The position numbers and the translations under genes are program-made. Positions 1 through 13,393 of a DNA stretch of 64,000 bases are shown here, piece by piece. Position 1 is the stretch's first letter, and every line of letters starts with the position of its first letter. Where the stretch lies: the NCBI GenBank assembly GCA_030248135.1, contig JASANC010000043.1, positions 1 through 64,000 of the forward strand. The letters run 5' to 3'. The stretch comes from Theristus sp. LFF4_11. Its lineage: Eukaryota > Nematoda > Chromadorea > Monhysterida > Xyalidae. The notes beneath the pieces are model-generated. The model ran no database searches, was not told the origin of the DNA, and saw nothing but the letters and a program-made list of their open reading frames with translations.

Positions 1-3000
1 CCGCCAGTGTGCGCACGTGTTTCGGGCATCGGCGGCCACCGCCGGAGTCGGCCGAGTCGGAGAGCGCCTGTGCAACGAAGTCAATCGTGCTCAATTGAAA
101 CGTGCGCAAGCAAGGGAATGCAAGAAAATGGACTGCACAAACACTTCGTTCACGGGTGACGATCTGATCCTGATGATTCGTGATATCAGCGCCAACGGTG
201 AATTTGAGAGCAAGTGCAAAACTGCACATTATACGGTCGAACTTCAAACTACAGGGGAATCAGCTGATTGGGTTTTGCTGATTACGGTACGTGCGGCAAA
301 CCAAACTCCGCCCCCCCGCCTACGATGTCTGCACACAGAAAGCATGCATACCCGCAATCAACAACCAATCAGCTGATTCCCTATAAATTAGAGTTCGACT
401 GTACACGTTCCAATTTTCTTGCCAAATTCGCTCACTCAATAAAACTGTCACCTGTCAGTACTGCAGATTGGCAGAACGAAAAGTTTGGGATTTTTGCCGA
501 CAGACAAACAAAAAAAACCAAAAACGAGCGACATGCCAACGCCCGATGCGCATTGTGGTACATGGACGCTAAGCGCGCGTGAATCTCGAACATCCTCGCG
601 TACGCCTCGTCGGCCAACTGCCACGGCACTCGAGCACCACTAGCAGCACTCGTAGTGCTCGAGTTCGAGTCCATCCGAGTGACGATCGAGTCGTAGAGTT
701 TGAGTGAGCGTTGCATCAACTGCGAGATGCTCTTCTCGATGTCGTCGATCGACTGACGGCTGCGAGGCGGGCGTTCCTGAAGATCATCGGCAAAAACATT
801 GGCATTACTGCTTTCCTGAAAAAATCGGTTCCGCATAGCTCATTGTTGTTAGGAATTTAGGTTATGACTTGAAAGGACTTTTTAAAGTCCCTTTATGTTC
901 TTTTGTTGGACTTTCAAGTGAGCATTTTAGGTGCACCACGGTACACGTGCATAAAACTGAACAACAGAAGAACAGATCAATTTATTACACTTCATATTGG
1001 ATTGCCTAAAGCCGTGCTGATAAAAAAAGTTGCTTCACAGCATTCATCGAGTGGAACGTGCTCATTGGTACTTCAATCATGAGCTGATTGGTCAGCGTGA
1101 GAACCGAAATCCCATTCGCAGAGGAAGCGCACAGTTGTGGTGTTTCGATGTGCAATGTTGTTGAAAGAAAAGAAACGTGCATCAAGCGAACATCAGTGTG
1201 TTTATGGAACAAATGCCATTGCAAGTTCTTCTTTCAACGCCAACCTGCAGCAACACAGCGTGCGAGTGATAGACACCAGCGAGTTGCGCTGTCACCAACT
1301 GCCACGCGCTGTTGGACGCCTCCGAATGGTTGTCAGCAGCGGCAGCAGCATTCGCGCATTCCAGGCCACGCTGGTAGTAATCGACTGCCTGCAACGCAAA
1401 CATTGCGCCGCTGTTTGGCGATCTGATTTGGACACCATTCGTTGTCAATGCTCTGATGATCTGAACTGTCGCTGAACTGGTATGATGATTGGTTGGTGAT
1501 CATCAGATACAGTCAAACTGCCAACATCACCTGTCTTGTCAAAGTTTTTGTCCAGCACAACGACAGACCAAATCTATTACTCAACTCAAACAAAGCATTC
1601 TTCAAACACTGTCAATTGGTGAAAAATGTCAAGAAACGTGAGCTGAGGCAGATCCGAAACTTTTCATTTACAGTCGACCTCCGCTGATTGGTTGATGATC
1701 ACGTGATCACATCAACCAATCAGCTGATTGCCTATAATGAGTTCGACTGCACCTTTGTCAACAACTCCTCCTCCTTTCTCGTCAGCTCTTCCTGCTGCTG
1801 TGTTCGTGTGATCGCATGCGCATGCAGTCGCATCACTCGTCCGAGGTTCGAGTAAACAAGAGCCTATAATAAACAAACTGCTTTTTCACACGCCCAAAAA
1901 CAAACAGAACTGACCATTACTTCATCCAGTCAAACTAAATGGCCGGTCTCTGTCATTCTGCTTCAAAATAAACTCCACCTTTCTTTCATACAACCATGAA
2001 GCCATTGGAGAAAAACACAGTCATGTCTAATTCAAAAACCATCAACCAATCATGTTGAGTGAAAATATGCACTGTGTTGTATTGAAAAATTGCCACCGAA
2101 TCAAACGTGTCCAGCCTGAACATAATCAACGGTTCAACTGGCCAGTGACCTCGTTGGCAGCATCGCCGGCCGCCCTGAGCTGGCCAATCGCAGCACCGTA
2201 CTCCGTGACGGCGGCGTCTTTCAGCCAGAGCAACTGATCCGTTGCGTCATGCGGCCACCGATCCGACGGCAGCTGCTTGCAGTCGCCCTCGCTCACTTTG
2301 CCTGCAATGTGTGCAATTGGCCAGCGACTGAACAGAGCGTTGTATTTTACAACTGTGTATATTCCAGCTAGCCAATCAGTGTGCCATGCGTCATTCCCGT
2401 GTGACTTGCCATGTCTGTCCATTCGTACTGGCGTTTTATTCCAACTTAGACAATCGTGACAACAATAATACACCAACAATAAACAATTGATCAGTATTCC
2501 AGCTTCCAAAAAACCGCCAATCAGCGCGTCGAAACAAAAAAACTGCCAAAAAAGTCAACCACTCACCCAACTGCACGAGATCGTAGAGCATGGCGGTGTA
2601 GAATTTGCCGATGTCATTGCGCGCATTGCCCAGCTGTCGTGTCACGGCCGTGTCACTGAGGCTGAACATTTGGTGGAAGGCGCCGACGGCGCGCACTGGC
2701 GACGATTTCTGCTGAGCGTTCGTCGCTAATTTCCATTTCGACAGCAGCTCACCGCATTGCTCGTAGCAGCGCACTGACAGCAGGCGTTCAGCCAACGAGG
2801 TTGATGGGAGAGCTGACGTGACCCATTCGTACTCTGAAGCAAATGTTGCTTGGGTGCACTGATTCACAGTCAATCAACGTTCAACGGTCAATCAAGCTGC
2901 AGTCAATCAATGACCGCCAAAATCGTGCCTTGGTCGAGTCGCAGTTCGCCGGCGTGCAAATGTTTTCGAGCGACCTCGACGATCGTGCGATCGCGAAAGT

Positions 3001-6000
3001 GAGCCTTCGCCTCGTTGAACATCTCATACTCGTGGCGTCCACGCTCGTTCGGACTCAGTTGCGCCAGAATCCTGCTTTTTTGGCCGGGTAAAGTAGAAAT
3101 TCTTGTCTCGAGTAACGTAGAAAACTTCTGTCCATGGTAACATAGCAATTGTTGTCTGAGGCTTAGTAGAAACGTTCGTCCGCGGTGATGAAGAACTATT
3201 TGTCCTCGGGTGAAAGTAGAAATTGTAGAAATTGAATCGGCTTAGCGGCGGCGAACGAGCGCATCAAAAATTCAAAAAACGCAGCCAATCAATCAAAATC
3301 GTAACGAATGTTGGTGTTTTTCCAAGCGTTTGCCCCAAACCCTAACCATTCATGCGACTCACAGGTATTCGTCAGCACATTTCGCAATGAAGCTCACTAG
3401 CAGCGATCGGCACAAATTACGACTGCGTCTCACCGAGCTGGACGTGCTGTTGTTGGTCAGCGAGTCGCACGTCGACAAAACGCTCGCTGCAAAAAACGCA
3501 ATTGCAACGGAGTTGTACGGCGGTTTGCTGTGTGATCGGCTGATCGGGCAAAACGCAGAGAAAAATCGAACCAGTGAAACTTATCAGAAATCCAAACACC
3601 CAATGAACTCGCTTTCATGCAGCCACAACTGGCATGTGTGTTGGTTATAGTTCGATTGTTAGCAATCTGGTCGATTCAAAATTAGAGAAAGTTGACACAA
3701 AAATTGAAAATTTGAATTTGAACGTCTAGTGCAGTCTGGGAGAACGGTTTTGTTTCCCGAAATGAACCGCACGCACAACTGGACCGGAAACAAGAACGCA
3801 CCAAGACAGACGATGCCGTGCCTGGAATGGCGCAGCGCCCGTCCGTGGTGGCCGAGACGGGAGGCGCAGTCAGCCATCAAGCGGTAGGCCATCGCGGCGC
3901 GCGACATCAGCACCGACAACAGTTCCGTCTGCAATGCGCTCGAAGGCCGCTCATTTCGAGGGGAACGGTAAAACTTGGCAACTGTAAAACGGTCGTGCAT
4001 GATATCCAGCCGGACAACACTGTTGTAATCTTAAAAATGCACATCTGATATCTCTATTGTCTCCAACAAGCCGCGAAAAAGCGCACGTTTCTCGTTTGAT
4101 TGAGTCTGGGAGAATCGCTGCTCAACACAATTCACGAAAATGAGTTTGATCGAATGGTAGAAATTAATAAAAAATAACCCGAAAATCCTGATGCCCGGTC
4201 CCCAATTGCGCCAGTCAACATTAATATGCATCGCATAATTTTTGTGTGTTGCTTTCGGCGTGGGACTTTTCTTCTTCTAATTTTAGATGCACCAAAAGAG
4301 AGATAACGGCTGAGGAAAAACAGGCCTCGATGGTCAAGTGTTCTAGGGCACTGCTCCAGAAAACCAGGGATGTGGGTTCGTTCGAATCACACTTGAGGTT
4401 TCAAAACTTTTTCCGATGATGCCTGCGCATCTCGTTCCAAAAACACCGCACACTAAAAACACCACCATAAAATCAACCAATTCACCTGCCAAGTGCTGAA
4501 GCGCGGTTTTCTGACGGCATAAGGCAACAGTGAACGGCAGGAGTCGCCCTCGTACAAGGACTTGTATTTCAGGGGGATCGGCTGCAGGGGGTCCGCTCGT
4601 TGCGGGGGCGCCTCGCACTCGGCCGGGGGCGTCCGATTGGTGGGCGCCAGAATGTTCACGTGCGATTCCACGCAGTTTAGTCCCTGAAAATCAGACGAAG
4701 CTCGACGCTCGCACAAGTTGGAACTGAATAACCGCACCGATGCAATCACGATTTGTTGTTTTTCTTGGTGATGCACGCAGGGCAACTGAGAAGCAGCCCT
4801 GGCAGCGACCGTACTGAAAAACTCGCTTTGCTTTCTGCCTCAGTTTGACCAGAAACACTCGAAATGAACTGAGTGTCTGGCTTCGATAGAGGCATCAGCG
4901 GGTTGATGCCAATCATCAAGCACGCCATCACATTCAGCTGTAGGCTCAAATCATAAAAAAACATTCAAGAAAGGCACATTAAGCATGGGGTCACCGCTCT
5001 TCTGCTTGTGGTGTCGACTGTCGTCCATGCCAAAACGCAGAGAAATTTAAAATTCGTCAAAATTTTTTATCCCATGGCAAACCAAACGCTGTGATAGCGC
5101 CGACCTCATAAACATGCTCCAGCGCCTGTTTGCAGCAGTCTTCAACGTTGGTGCTGTTCGGCAGCGGTAACCGTCTAGCGCCAACCGCAGTAGCTTGCTC
5201 GTAAGCTGGCTGTGCCGTGCAAAGCGCCTGAAATGCAAGAAAGATAATATCGCAATTTGTGAACCTCTTATGATGTTTTTTTTCATTCCACGTTTTCAAG
5301 TTTTTCATGTTTTTCTTCTGATTCCATTAGTGAACCAGCCAGTTTTCAAGATGAAAAAGTACACCATGTTGTTCAACCATGATTGCTTTTTGTTTTGCAA
5401 ACCACTGGCACCACAAATTGTCAAATCAAATAGCTTGCCTGAACTGACTTTCGAAAACTTATCCATCTTATGTGATCACTCGGTTCCCGTCCATTACTGC
5501 TGCGTTAGAAATATCGTCTGTCACAACATCGCAGCTTCAATGAATCTAAAAAACCATGCCTGCACAGTGGTGACAGCAGCAGAAGTGGACGCATTGTCCA
5601 CTGGCGACTGTTGCCAGTGTTCCTGGTCAAAGTCGCATGCATAAACGTCTTCGTTCGACGGGTCGGCTTCGTCCGAATTAGTGGGACAGAGTCCACTCTC
5701 GCATGCGTATGAAATGTACAGATTCGCCAGTAGATAGTGCACGGAACCAATCACCTGTGATCGCGCAGTGCTTTTATTATCATTCGCTTGATTTCAAGGT
5801 TCAGAAACCAATGAAATTCAAAAACAGTAGAAATAGAATTGTTTTACAATAATTTTATTTTTTTTAAATTTTAATCGGTTTTGGAGATCATAATGTGCGG
5901 TGTACGTCTTAAAATTCTGAAACTATTCGTTTTTTTAAAGCGTGCAGTGCAGTATAACCAACCAGCCACTCACAAATTGCAAATCTACGTCTACCAACTC

Positions 6001-9000
6001 TACCACAACAACATATCCAATTACCCCGTACCGTTTGGTGATCACGATTTATGCATGCCTGTGGAGACGGAATTTGGTTTGCACAGCAATGCATGCATGC
6101 ATCACGTTATCACCATCACCAACCAATCAGCCCGTTGGATATGTTATACAGCTAGACTGTAAAAATTCTTTTTGGTGGTGTAGTAGAGTAGTTTTTTGGT
6201 AGTGGAGCAGGCAGGAGCACCTATCAGCAGCAACTCACACATGAAAAAATCCAATCATATAACTGGCTGTATAAAACAGTGGACGACGTTACCTGCGGAT
6301 ATTTCGCCGTCGGCAACAGGTCGAGACAGTTGTTCAGCAGTCTGTAAATGGTGTTCGCGACACGTCGCACCGATTTCACGTGTTTCATCAGATTGTGCGC
6401 CACGCGATACATCAGGATTGCAACCGGTAGCCTGAATGGAGCACCACACTCAAACCACATACACAATTATAGACAGTCAGTTGGTTGGCTGGTGTGATCA
6501 CGTGATGCGTGCTTTCCGTGCAGACGCATTGCTGTGGAGGCTGAGTCTGATCCGCACAGAAAACATGCATCCCGAAAACATGCACAGAAAACCGCAACGT
6601 TTCAAATATGTTTTGATAAAAATTTCAAGTTCAAGATCGCACGTGATCACCAATCAGCTGATTGCCTATGATCTATAGTTCGACTGCAGATCTGATCTAC
6701 TTAATCGCCGACTGGTCGATCGTAAAGGTGTGCTACAGTACAGTCAACAAGCGCGCCCCATTCCAAACAGACAGACAGACACACTCACGTGTACGGGTTC
6801 GCGTCAACGTCTTCCATCAGTTCGCTGCAGACGCTGCTCAGATCGTACAACTTTACGACGTCGTCGTTTTCGCCTGCGATTTCGAGAAAGTTTATCCCTC
6901 AAGTTACAGGAAAATGTTCCGGCTTTTTAAAACTTTTGAGATAGTCAAGTGATTGACATTGTACGTTTTAATGTGATCAGCACTCAGCAGGCTGTCGTTT
7001 AGTCAAATGGTGCGCATGATTCGAATTTGGTAGCCAATGAGTTAATTTCGTACCGTTCAATGCTGAGTTGCGTGCGAACTCACCTTTGAACAGCCAATAC
7101 GTGTGCCCCTCTCGCGTGGCATTGCCTTTCAAGAAGCTGAGAATGTTCGTGGCAAGATCGTGCACGGTCTCCGGGTTGAACGGTGACTCGGTGATGTTCG
7201 GCAGCTCTTCCGTTTTGATCAGCTCGTACTTCTGTGGAAAAAAGCTTCGGAGAGTTTTGTTACACACGTCAAAGGCACATGACATGGACAGTGTATGTCG
7301 TAACAACACGAGACGTAACGTGCCGTGCCGTGCCGTGGGACACACATACGTCAGTATGATGGACGGTCGTAAGATAAAAGACGAGACGTGCCGTAGAGGC
7401 ATACGTCTGCATGAACGGGCCCTCAATCATATTCGTCAGTTTATGGTGATGTTGTCACGAATTGATAAGCCGAAAACGATGAAATCGCTTAACCTGCACA
7501 ATTCCATTCAAATGATAGCACATCAACACTTCCGGCACGTTGCACATCAACTGATCCAACCAGTAGTCAAGTCCAGTTAACACAGTGATGGGACGTTTCA
7601 TGTCTCTGAACAACACAAAAATCAAAGTTAAACGCGTTCTCGCAAAATTCCAAACAAAAAACTCAAACACCTCAATCGCAAACTGATGCACGGGTGATCG
7701 CCAGCACCAAAAATCGGCATATCCGTCTCAATCAGCATTCGGCTGTCCTCAAACTGCCAGTATACGGTGCGCGAGTCGTTCGCTGGTTGCCCGGCGACTT
7801 TCGGCGCGCCATTCGCTTTGTTCAACAGCGGACAAGTGGCGTCAAACGCGCTCTCCACATTCTTGCTCGCATCATCGGTGCTGGTGTCGCACTAAACATC
7901 AGAGACAACTTGATGTTGTTGTTGTTGATTGATTGATTGCCAGCCAATCCAGCCGACTGCTCAAAAAAGCACCTCATACACTGTGAACCCAAAAAAGCCA
8001 TTTTTGACAGATGTGAGAAAAAATGCCACAAACCGGTGACCAGCTGTCGAAGCTGTCGCCGTCTAGTGGATCGGGTAACATGCGCGCTGGTGTGCGAGTT
8101 GATTGCGTGTCGTCATTGCTGACGGTCAACTCAGCCACTGCGTCAGAACAATCACACGGCAGTTCAACCAACAACCGGTTTTGCTTCGAATCTAGCACAC
8201 CAGTTCCAGTGGTGTTGGTGTTGTCGAGACTGCAAACGTTGAACTGAATTAATGTTGCTGCAACTGAACTTGGTGTACGTGCGTCGAATATGGCACTACG
8301 TCTTTTTGATTGACGGTTTGGGTTCGCTTGGCACAATGGCACATAACCAACATCAGTGCAGAAAACGCAAACAACACCAAACAGTTGATCGCCAATCAGG
8401 CGGGCGTTTTTTCATAGCTAATGCGATGCAAGTGATTTGATGCAATGCAACCAGGAAAGAACACAATTTGATCATGCGCACCTATGATACAGAAACTTCG
8501 ACATTATCAGCTTCTCTTCAATGTTTTTTCGATGTGCGGCGATCGGCAGCACAGATTCCTGAAAAAGAACTCAAAAACATTTATTTCAAACAAACTCAAT
8601 CCGATCAGCAACGAGAACACTCACCGCGACCGGATCGGACAGTTTCGCGGCCATCAGCTCTTGCACCTCCGCCGACGGTTGGCTGGCTCGGCGTGGCTGC
8701 ATTTGAACGGCCGAGTCCAAGAGCAGCGTCCGCCCGATCCGATGCACAATCAAGCTCAACGGACGACTCTGGTCGTACGGAAGTGCAAGCAGCCGTTTGA
8801 TCGTGCGCGCCTCGCTGATCACGTCCACGTGACCGACGCACTCGACCGCCTTGCTCGCGCTGCTCAGGCTGGAAAGGCCAGGCGACCTGGATTCTGGTTG
8901 TCAGTTCTCATCTCACACTGTTTTAGTGTCCGTTCAGTGACGGACGGGCGGCGCTGGCTGCGCAGTTTTCTACGATTCCTTTTATCCATTCCTGTATTCC

Positions 9001-9586
9001 TGTCATGCAATGAACGTTTGACGGTAAATTGGTCTGTATCTTCTGCAAGGTACATAACTGGCAAAAAAATCTGAACGAAAGCAACATATGAAACATACAA
9101 CAAACACGTGGACATGAATTCGAAACATCAAGCATGACAAACACGACAGACAGACAGCACTCTACACACCACCAACCTTTTCATGTCGAATCCGTATTTC
9201 TCATCGTTCGTGTGCTTCCTGCCGGGAATCCACGGTTCGGCGGCGAATTTGCCACGCAGCCAATTCTCCGGCACTCGATTCAGATTCGTGTTCAACGCGA
9301 GCTCGCGAACGCGAACGTACGGCACCGCAGGACCAGCGGCCGCCATTGGAACTTCAACGACGGGAAACTGTGGCGTCGACGACGACTGCAAAGGCTGCTT
9401 CGGTGACGATAAAATCTTGTTCGATGATGGCGAGCATGTTTTGCTTTCGTCAACGATGAGTGTTTGTTCTGGCTGTTTATTGACGTCGTTTGCTGACCGG
9501 TCGAATTCCTCGTGCGCCATTTCCACGCCTTCTTCGTCATCAATATCGATTTCTTCTTCCGAGTTCGACATTTTTCTTCTTTCCAT
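1..9586 (-). CDS. EDRF1: EDRF1-like protein (erythroid differentiation-related factor 1), 20 exons, C-terminus beyond left edge
   Basis: Exons in transcript order (minus): 9586-9177, 8868-8625, 8558-8482, 8229-8034, 7891-7671, 7605-7494, 7231-7084, 6873-6789, 6431-6293, 5754-5566, 5227-5105, 4683-4486, 3973-3802, 3486-3363, 3071-2915, 2831-2567, 2301-2150, 1388-1245, 815-541, 67-1. Splice phases agree at every junction, giving about 1166 codons in the window. Recognition rests on conserved EDRF1 blocks: NWLRG near the N-terminus, VHRIGRTLLLD in exon 2, DMPIFGAGDHP and LTGLDYWLDQLMCNVPE in exons 5-6, EGHTYWLF in exon 7, VKLYDLSSVC in exon 8, LPVAILMYRVA in exon 9 and RLASMYH in exon 19. EDRF1 is a large helical-repeat (TPR-like) protein linked to transcription control in vertebrates; its biochemical activity is poorly defined. 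Start may be Met at 9586 or 9571. The exon 13 acceptor is AAG, which is weak. A stretch that the human protein has between exons 17 and 18 was not found. Confidence 0.9.
230..403. mobile_element. MITE family A, copy in EDRF1 intron
   Basis: Inverted ends: GTCGAACTTCAAACTACAGG then GGAATCAGCTGATTGG on the left; CCAATCAGCTGATTCCC then TAAATTAGAGTTCGACTGT on the right. Non-coding core. Lies in the intron between EDRF1 exons 19 and 20. A shorter family fragment lies at 1682-1753. Confidence 0.65.
6468..6688. mobile_element. MITE family A, second copy in EDRF1
   Basis: Left: AGTTGGTTGGCTGGTGTGAT then CACGTGATGC. Right: CACGTGATCACCAATCAGCT then GATTGCCTATGATC and AGTTCGACTG. It fills most of the intron between EDRF1 exons 8 and 9. 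Another fragment lies at about 6100-6165. Confidence 0.6.
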
Positions 9587-9659
9587 TTTTTAAAATAAAA
9601 TACTGAGTTTGCATTTGTTCAACAGTGAGTTAAAAAAACGAAAAATAAAATCTTGTTGA

Positions 9660-9800
9660 AGAAAATTTGTTGGCAAACCGATTGCGGTGGCCCGGCGGCC
9701 CCGCCCCCGGCCCCGCGGGGTGCAGTCGCAGTGCAGTGCACGTGCACGTGCGGTAAACAAAGGTTGGTAGGCAATGGCGCGAGGCGGGAATTCTAGGGGT
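9660..9800 (-). promoter_or_regulatory. GC-rich presumed promoter region of EDRF1
   Basis: About 75-215 bases upstream of the EDRF1 start codon is a short, strongly GC-rich patch (GGCCCGGCGGCCCCGCCCCC around 9690-9710, then GTGCACGTGCACGTGC near 9735) in an otherwise AT-rich spacer. Such patches often mark promoters. No TATA box was identified. The stretch from about 9787 to 9890 overlaps a dispersed repeat (see 14105-14200), so the regulatory part is probably limited to the GC-rich core. This is inference from base composition and position only. Confidence 0.3.
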
Positions 9801-9869
9801 TGCCCTACAACCTTCAAATGTGGGAGAATGTCGAGTAACGTTTTTTCAAAGGAAGCAGACAAATGCTAA

Positions 9870-11190
9870 TCAAAATGAAAAAGACCGTGCTGCTACATCC
9901 TTCAAATGGAACGGAACAAACTGAACATGATGTTCCGTTTTTCCTTGATCAGGCAATGAACATTAGTCGGCTTGTGACAAGGATCGGCTCTTCTTTTCTT
10001 CGGTTCCCTCGCTCTTGTACTTGTTTGCTTGGGCAAATTCCTTGTATTTGTTGGCTATTTTGTTTTTAAATTCATTGCGGCTGGAATAAATTGCATCTGG
10101 CAAAAACTCACAAATTCACTTCACTATTGTCGTCGGCTAAAGTCAACGGATTCGACAACGACAACGACAACACACAACACCACAACCACAACAAGTCGCC
10201 AACGCCACCCAGAGACCCAGATTCAATTGTTGTGCACGGAATCGACCGAAAATTCTGTTGATTCGGAACTAACAAATGATATTTAACGAAGAAGTCAAAA
10301 GCTATGTGAAAATGGAGAATGAGCATTGTTTCTGGCAGTGTGCTGTTCAATCATCCTGCCGATTCAATGTTTGTTTTTCAATCACAACAAAACAAAATCA
10401 ACATCGACTTTCACAAACGTGGAATGAATAAACAACAGCCATCCGGCGGCACTGCGGCCAATGGCAAGTTCAATCGCATTGCAACCGGCGTGTTTCATTG
10501 ATCGCGGGGGTCGCGGCACAGTTCATCTCGACGTGGTCTTTCTTGATGGACAAGAAGGTTTGGTTTGTGAAGCTGTCTTTATTTTTTCCAAAGTTTGTCG
10601 AAGCGACATGAGCCTTGCGGTTTCAAGCAAAGGAACCCTGAGCACAAGTGCAATAGTGCTGCACCACTGACCGCCTGAATGAACCATTTCAAATTCAATT
10701 TGGAAATTAATTCAAAATTTGAATCCTGCTACCAACCATCAATCAACCAATCTAAACCCTCACATCACGTTGAAGAGCCGACATTGGTGAATTAGCTTAC
10801 GTACGAAAACGGAGCTGTATTTCATGATTTAATTCAGAGCTCACCTAGGGTTTTATATGGCCAGGTGCAACACTCATATTCAACTTCACAAGAACAAAGT
10901 GCTCAGACAAAGCAAAACTGTTGGTATATACAACATGTTCTGCTGTTAGGTTTCGCAGCATGATTTTAGGTTTCGACAACGTCTGCAATGCAGTTTTTGA
11001 GCGTCCCAAAGCTTGGGTTACCATTTCCGATGCAGATAAGGTGACGATTCGCTTCGCAATCTGAATTCTGAGCGTCCGAGCTGCTCCGTTTGCAAGCGCT
11101 ACGTTGTCTGGTTGCTGCTTCGTGTCCTGTCGTCGCCACAACATTAGAATTGATCGAATTTCAAACCGGTATGTGTGTTTTGGACTGGGC
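9870..11190. other. Spacer with no recognisable gene
   Basis: AT-rich sequence with short simple repeats (ACAACG/ACAACAC around 10155-10195) and one end of a dispersed repeat at 10760-10840 that matches 63413-63470. I see no exon with coding character here. Confidence 0.5.
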
Positions 11191-11197
11191 ACAATTA

Positions 11198-11561
11198 CCG
11201 TATTACCTCCAATAAACCCCCATGGGGGATTAATACGTCAGCGACTTTTAGGGGTGGGGGTTTATTGGTGGGGATGGGGGTATTTACAAACAAATTCTAG
11301 GGGGTGGGGGTTTATTGAAAAATGGCAAAAATACCTTGCATGGCAGGCAAGAAAGTCGCAGGAACTTCTACTTTTCATAGAGTTTTTGTAACAGCCTTTT
11401 GTAATGAAATTACCATTAACTCATCCCTTTGGGGCCTTTGGTAGCACAATTTCACCAATGTCACTGCATTCAGCCACTGAATTCGCTGGGTATGTGTTTC
11501 AAACAGGTTTCCAATTAACTCCCATGGGGGATTATTTGTGGGGGGGATTATTTGGTAACGG
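11198..11561. mobile_element. G-run element, degraded copy (see 33386-33825)
   Basis: Begins CCGTATTACCTCCAATAAACC directly after a TA dinucleotide and ends in a degraded inverted form (GGTAACGG). The interior has runs of G (GGGGGTGGGGGTTTATTG) around a unique core containing CCTTTTGTAATGAAATTACC and GGGGCCTTTGGTAGCACAAT. The same core, ends and G-runs recur at 33386-33825, so this is a dispersed element rather than a local repeat. No coding capacity was seen. Confidence 0.65.
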
Positions 11562-11795
11562 TTTGGAAAAGAAATAAATGAGGTCACCCAAACAAAATCT
11601 GGTAAGTTCCGCCATACGGAAGTCATTCGGGAGGCGCTTGCACATGAAATGTAGTTCTTCGAACTCCCCTGGTTGATTTAGCACAACTTTTAGCACCCTG
11701 ATTTCTATAGCACAACGATTTTTAAAATTAGGATAAAAACAAAAAATAGAAAAAAAAAACAAAAATGGCGATTTTTGTTTTGTTTAACAACCCCA

Positions 11796-12545
11796 GGTAC
11801 AACTCCAGCTCGCTAATTCCGGCCCGCTCATTCCGGCCCGAAGCATTCCGGCCCGAAGAATACCAGTCCGATGAATTTTCGCCAGCACGAACAATATTGA
11901 ACCACACGAAGTGATTTTTGGGAATAAAAGATCGATGTTCACATGTTACAGTGTATTTTCAATCATGATTGTTTTGTTTGTTTTTTTTAAAAAAGGAGCC
12001 TTTCCAAATGAAAAATAAAAAGATTATTTTTATCACGATCTGGATTTGCGAACCATCAATTAATGACTGATTTTTGTTTGATCTGTGTTTTGTCCCATTT
12101 GGTATTATGTTCTGCCTTAGTTTGTCTTGCATGATCTTGCTGGGTGGTTTGCATTTTCATTATTTCAGACGTGAATTTTTTCGCTGTCTCAAAAAAATGT
12201 CTTTTTAAGCAAAATTCGCTGGGTGGAGTGTCAAGCAATTGTTGAGAGGGAGACACTAGCGCAGAAACTCAACTCATGTTCAACTTTCTGGAACAAAAAG
12301 TACAAACCTGAGGTATAATTCTGCTCGGCTAACAAAGCTTCAAACTAGCTGCATGAATTTATTTATTCACAGTTTATTTACCAAAAATCACTTCGTGTGG
12401 TTTAATATTGTTCGTGCTGGCGAAAATTCATCGGGCTGGAATTCTCCGGGCCAGAATTCTTCGGGTCAAAAATTCTTCAGGCCGGAATTCTTCTGGCGGA
12501 ATGAGCGGGCCGGAACAGTACACAAGCCGGAAATGTTGGGACGCT
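11796..12545. mobile_element. Foldback element with ATTCCGGCCCG subrepeats
   Basis: The left arm (about 11796-11921) reads CATTCCGGCCCGAAG units, then CGAACAATATTGAACCACAC. The right arm (about 12378-12545) is its reverse complement: CACTTCGTGTGGTTTAATAT, then tandem GGAATTCTTC/GGCCGGAATTC units. The roughly 120-160 base arms flank about 450 bp of AT-rich DNA with no gene. No clear target-site duplication was identified. A foldback-type DNA element is the simplest reading. Confidence 0.6.
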
Positions 12546-12655
12546 AATGTGTGGGCCGGAAATAACGGGACGCAAATAAACGCACGCCTTGCATATGCAG
12601 CTCGCTCAGCCACGCCGTCCCAACGTATGCTGCCAACCGATAGTCATGCGTGGCC

Positions 12656-12762
12656 TTAGTGGCGATAGTCATCCGCCTGCTCGAGTGACTCTGTGGCAGC
12701 CATTTGTGCCAGCTCTTCTTCAGCCAACGCTTTCTTCAACTTCACGAAGTCGCGCTTGTTCG
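12656..12762 (-). CDS. Orphan terminal exon of an unidentified minus-strand gene
   Basis: A good acceptor (TTTCATTCAG, read on the minus strand) opens a 34-codon exon in phase 1 that ends at a TAA. The peptide is charged and helical (RDFVKLKKALAEEELAQM, then LEQADDYRH at the end), and its base composition is exon-like against AT-rich surroundings. I do not recognise the family and could not find upstream exons between here and 15 kb, where the sequence is mostly repeats. It could be the end of a small gene, a pseudogene remnant, or chance. Confidence 0.35.
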
Positions 12763-13285
12763 CTGAATGAAACACAAACAAAAAATGAACAGTGCGTTCA
12801 TCATTCCAAGCTGGTTGGTACGCTGATTCGCTGCTTGTACATGTGTTGTTCCCAGGGTTTTTCTTAAGCCGCGTCAATGGCGCAAAGTAATTTGGGTCGA
12901 CGCCAAAAAATCGGTCTAAATTATGAGGACTTCACAAGACGTTCACAGATTTGAAAAACGACGCACGCACACGGCACACCTCATGGTGTGTCTGACAATG
13001 GCGACCATGCAAGTGTGATGGATGGCATGGTCAGCTGACTTATCAGGGGGCCCGCTCTTCTCCATGGAAACGTATTCAAAGCACGTACCAGATTTCGCGA
13101 TCACGTTGCGGGCAACTGGCAGACACAAGTTTACTCCTCGTCGGAACAGTTTCGACCTAGCATAATATTTCATAAGCCTGCTGCACCATGCTGAAGCCAG
13201 TTTTGTAAAAGCCTAGCAGTCCAATACTGCTACACCATTGAGCCCCAAGATGAAATCAAGAAACATCACAGATTCTCCAATGTCT

Positions 13286-13393
13286 GCCCTTCAACGTGAC
13301 GTAACGAAACTGACATTTCATGAATTGATTCCGGCGCTCAGTCAGTGATGTTGCACTATTGGACCACCAAGTTCTGTAAAACTGGCCTTGGTT
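13286..13393. repeat. Dispersed repeat D, partial copy
   Basis: Shares the segment GCACTATTGG...TAAAACTGG and preceding text with 63408-63541. A related fragment lies at 10760-10840. The function and class are unknown; the copies are too diverged to define ends. Confidence 0.4.

Noticed and set aside
4330..4405. tRNA-like stretch with GGGTTCGTTCGAATCACAC
   Set aside because: Only a B-box-like word is present, with a 4-base insertion; no cloverleaf can be drawn. At most an old tRNA-derived fragment in an EDRF1 intron.
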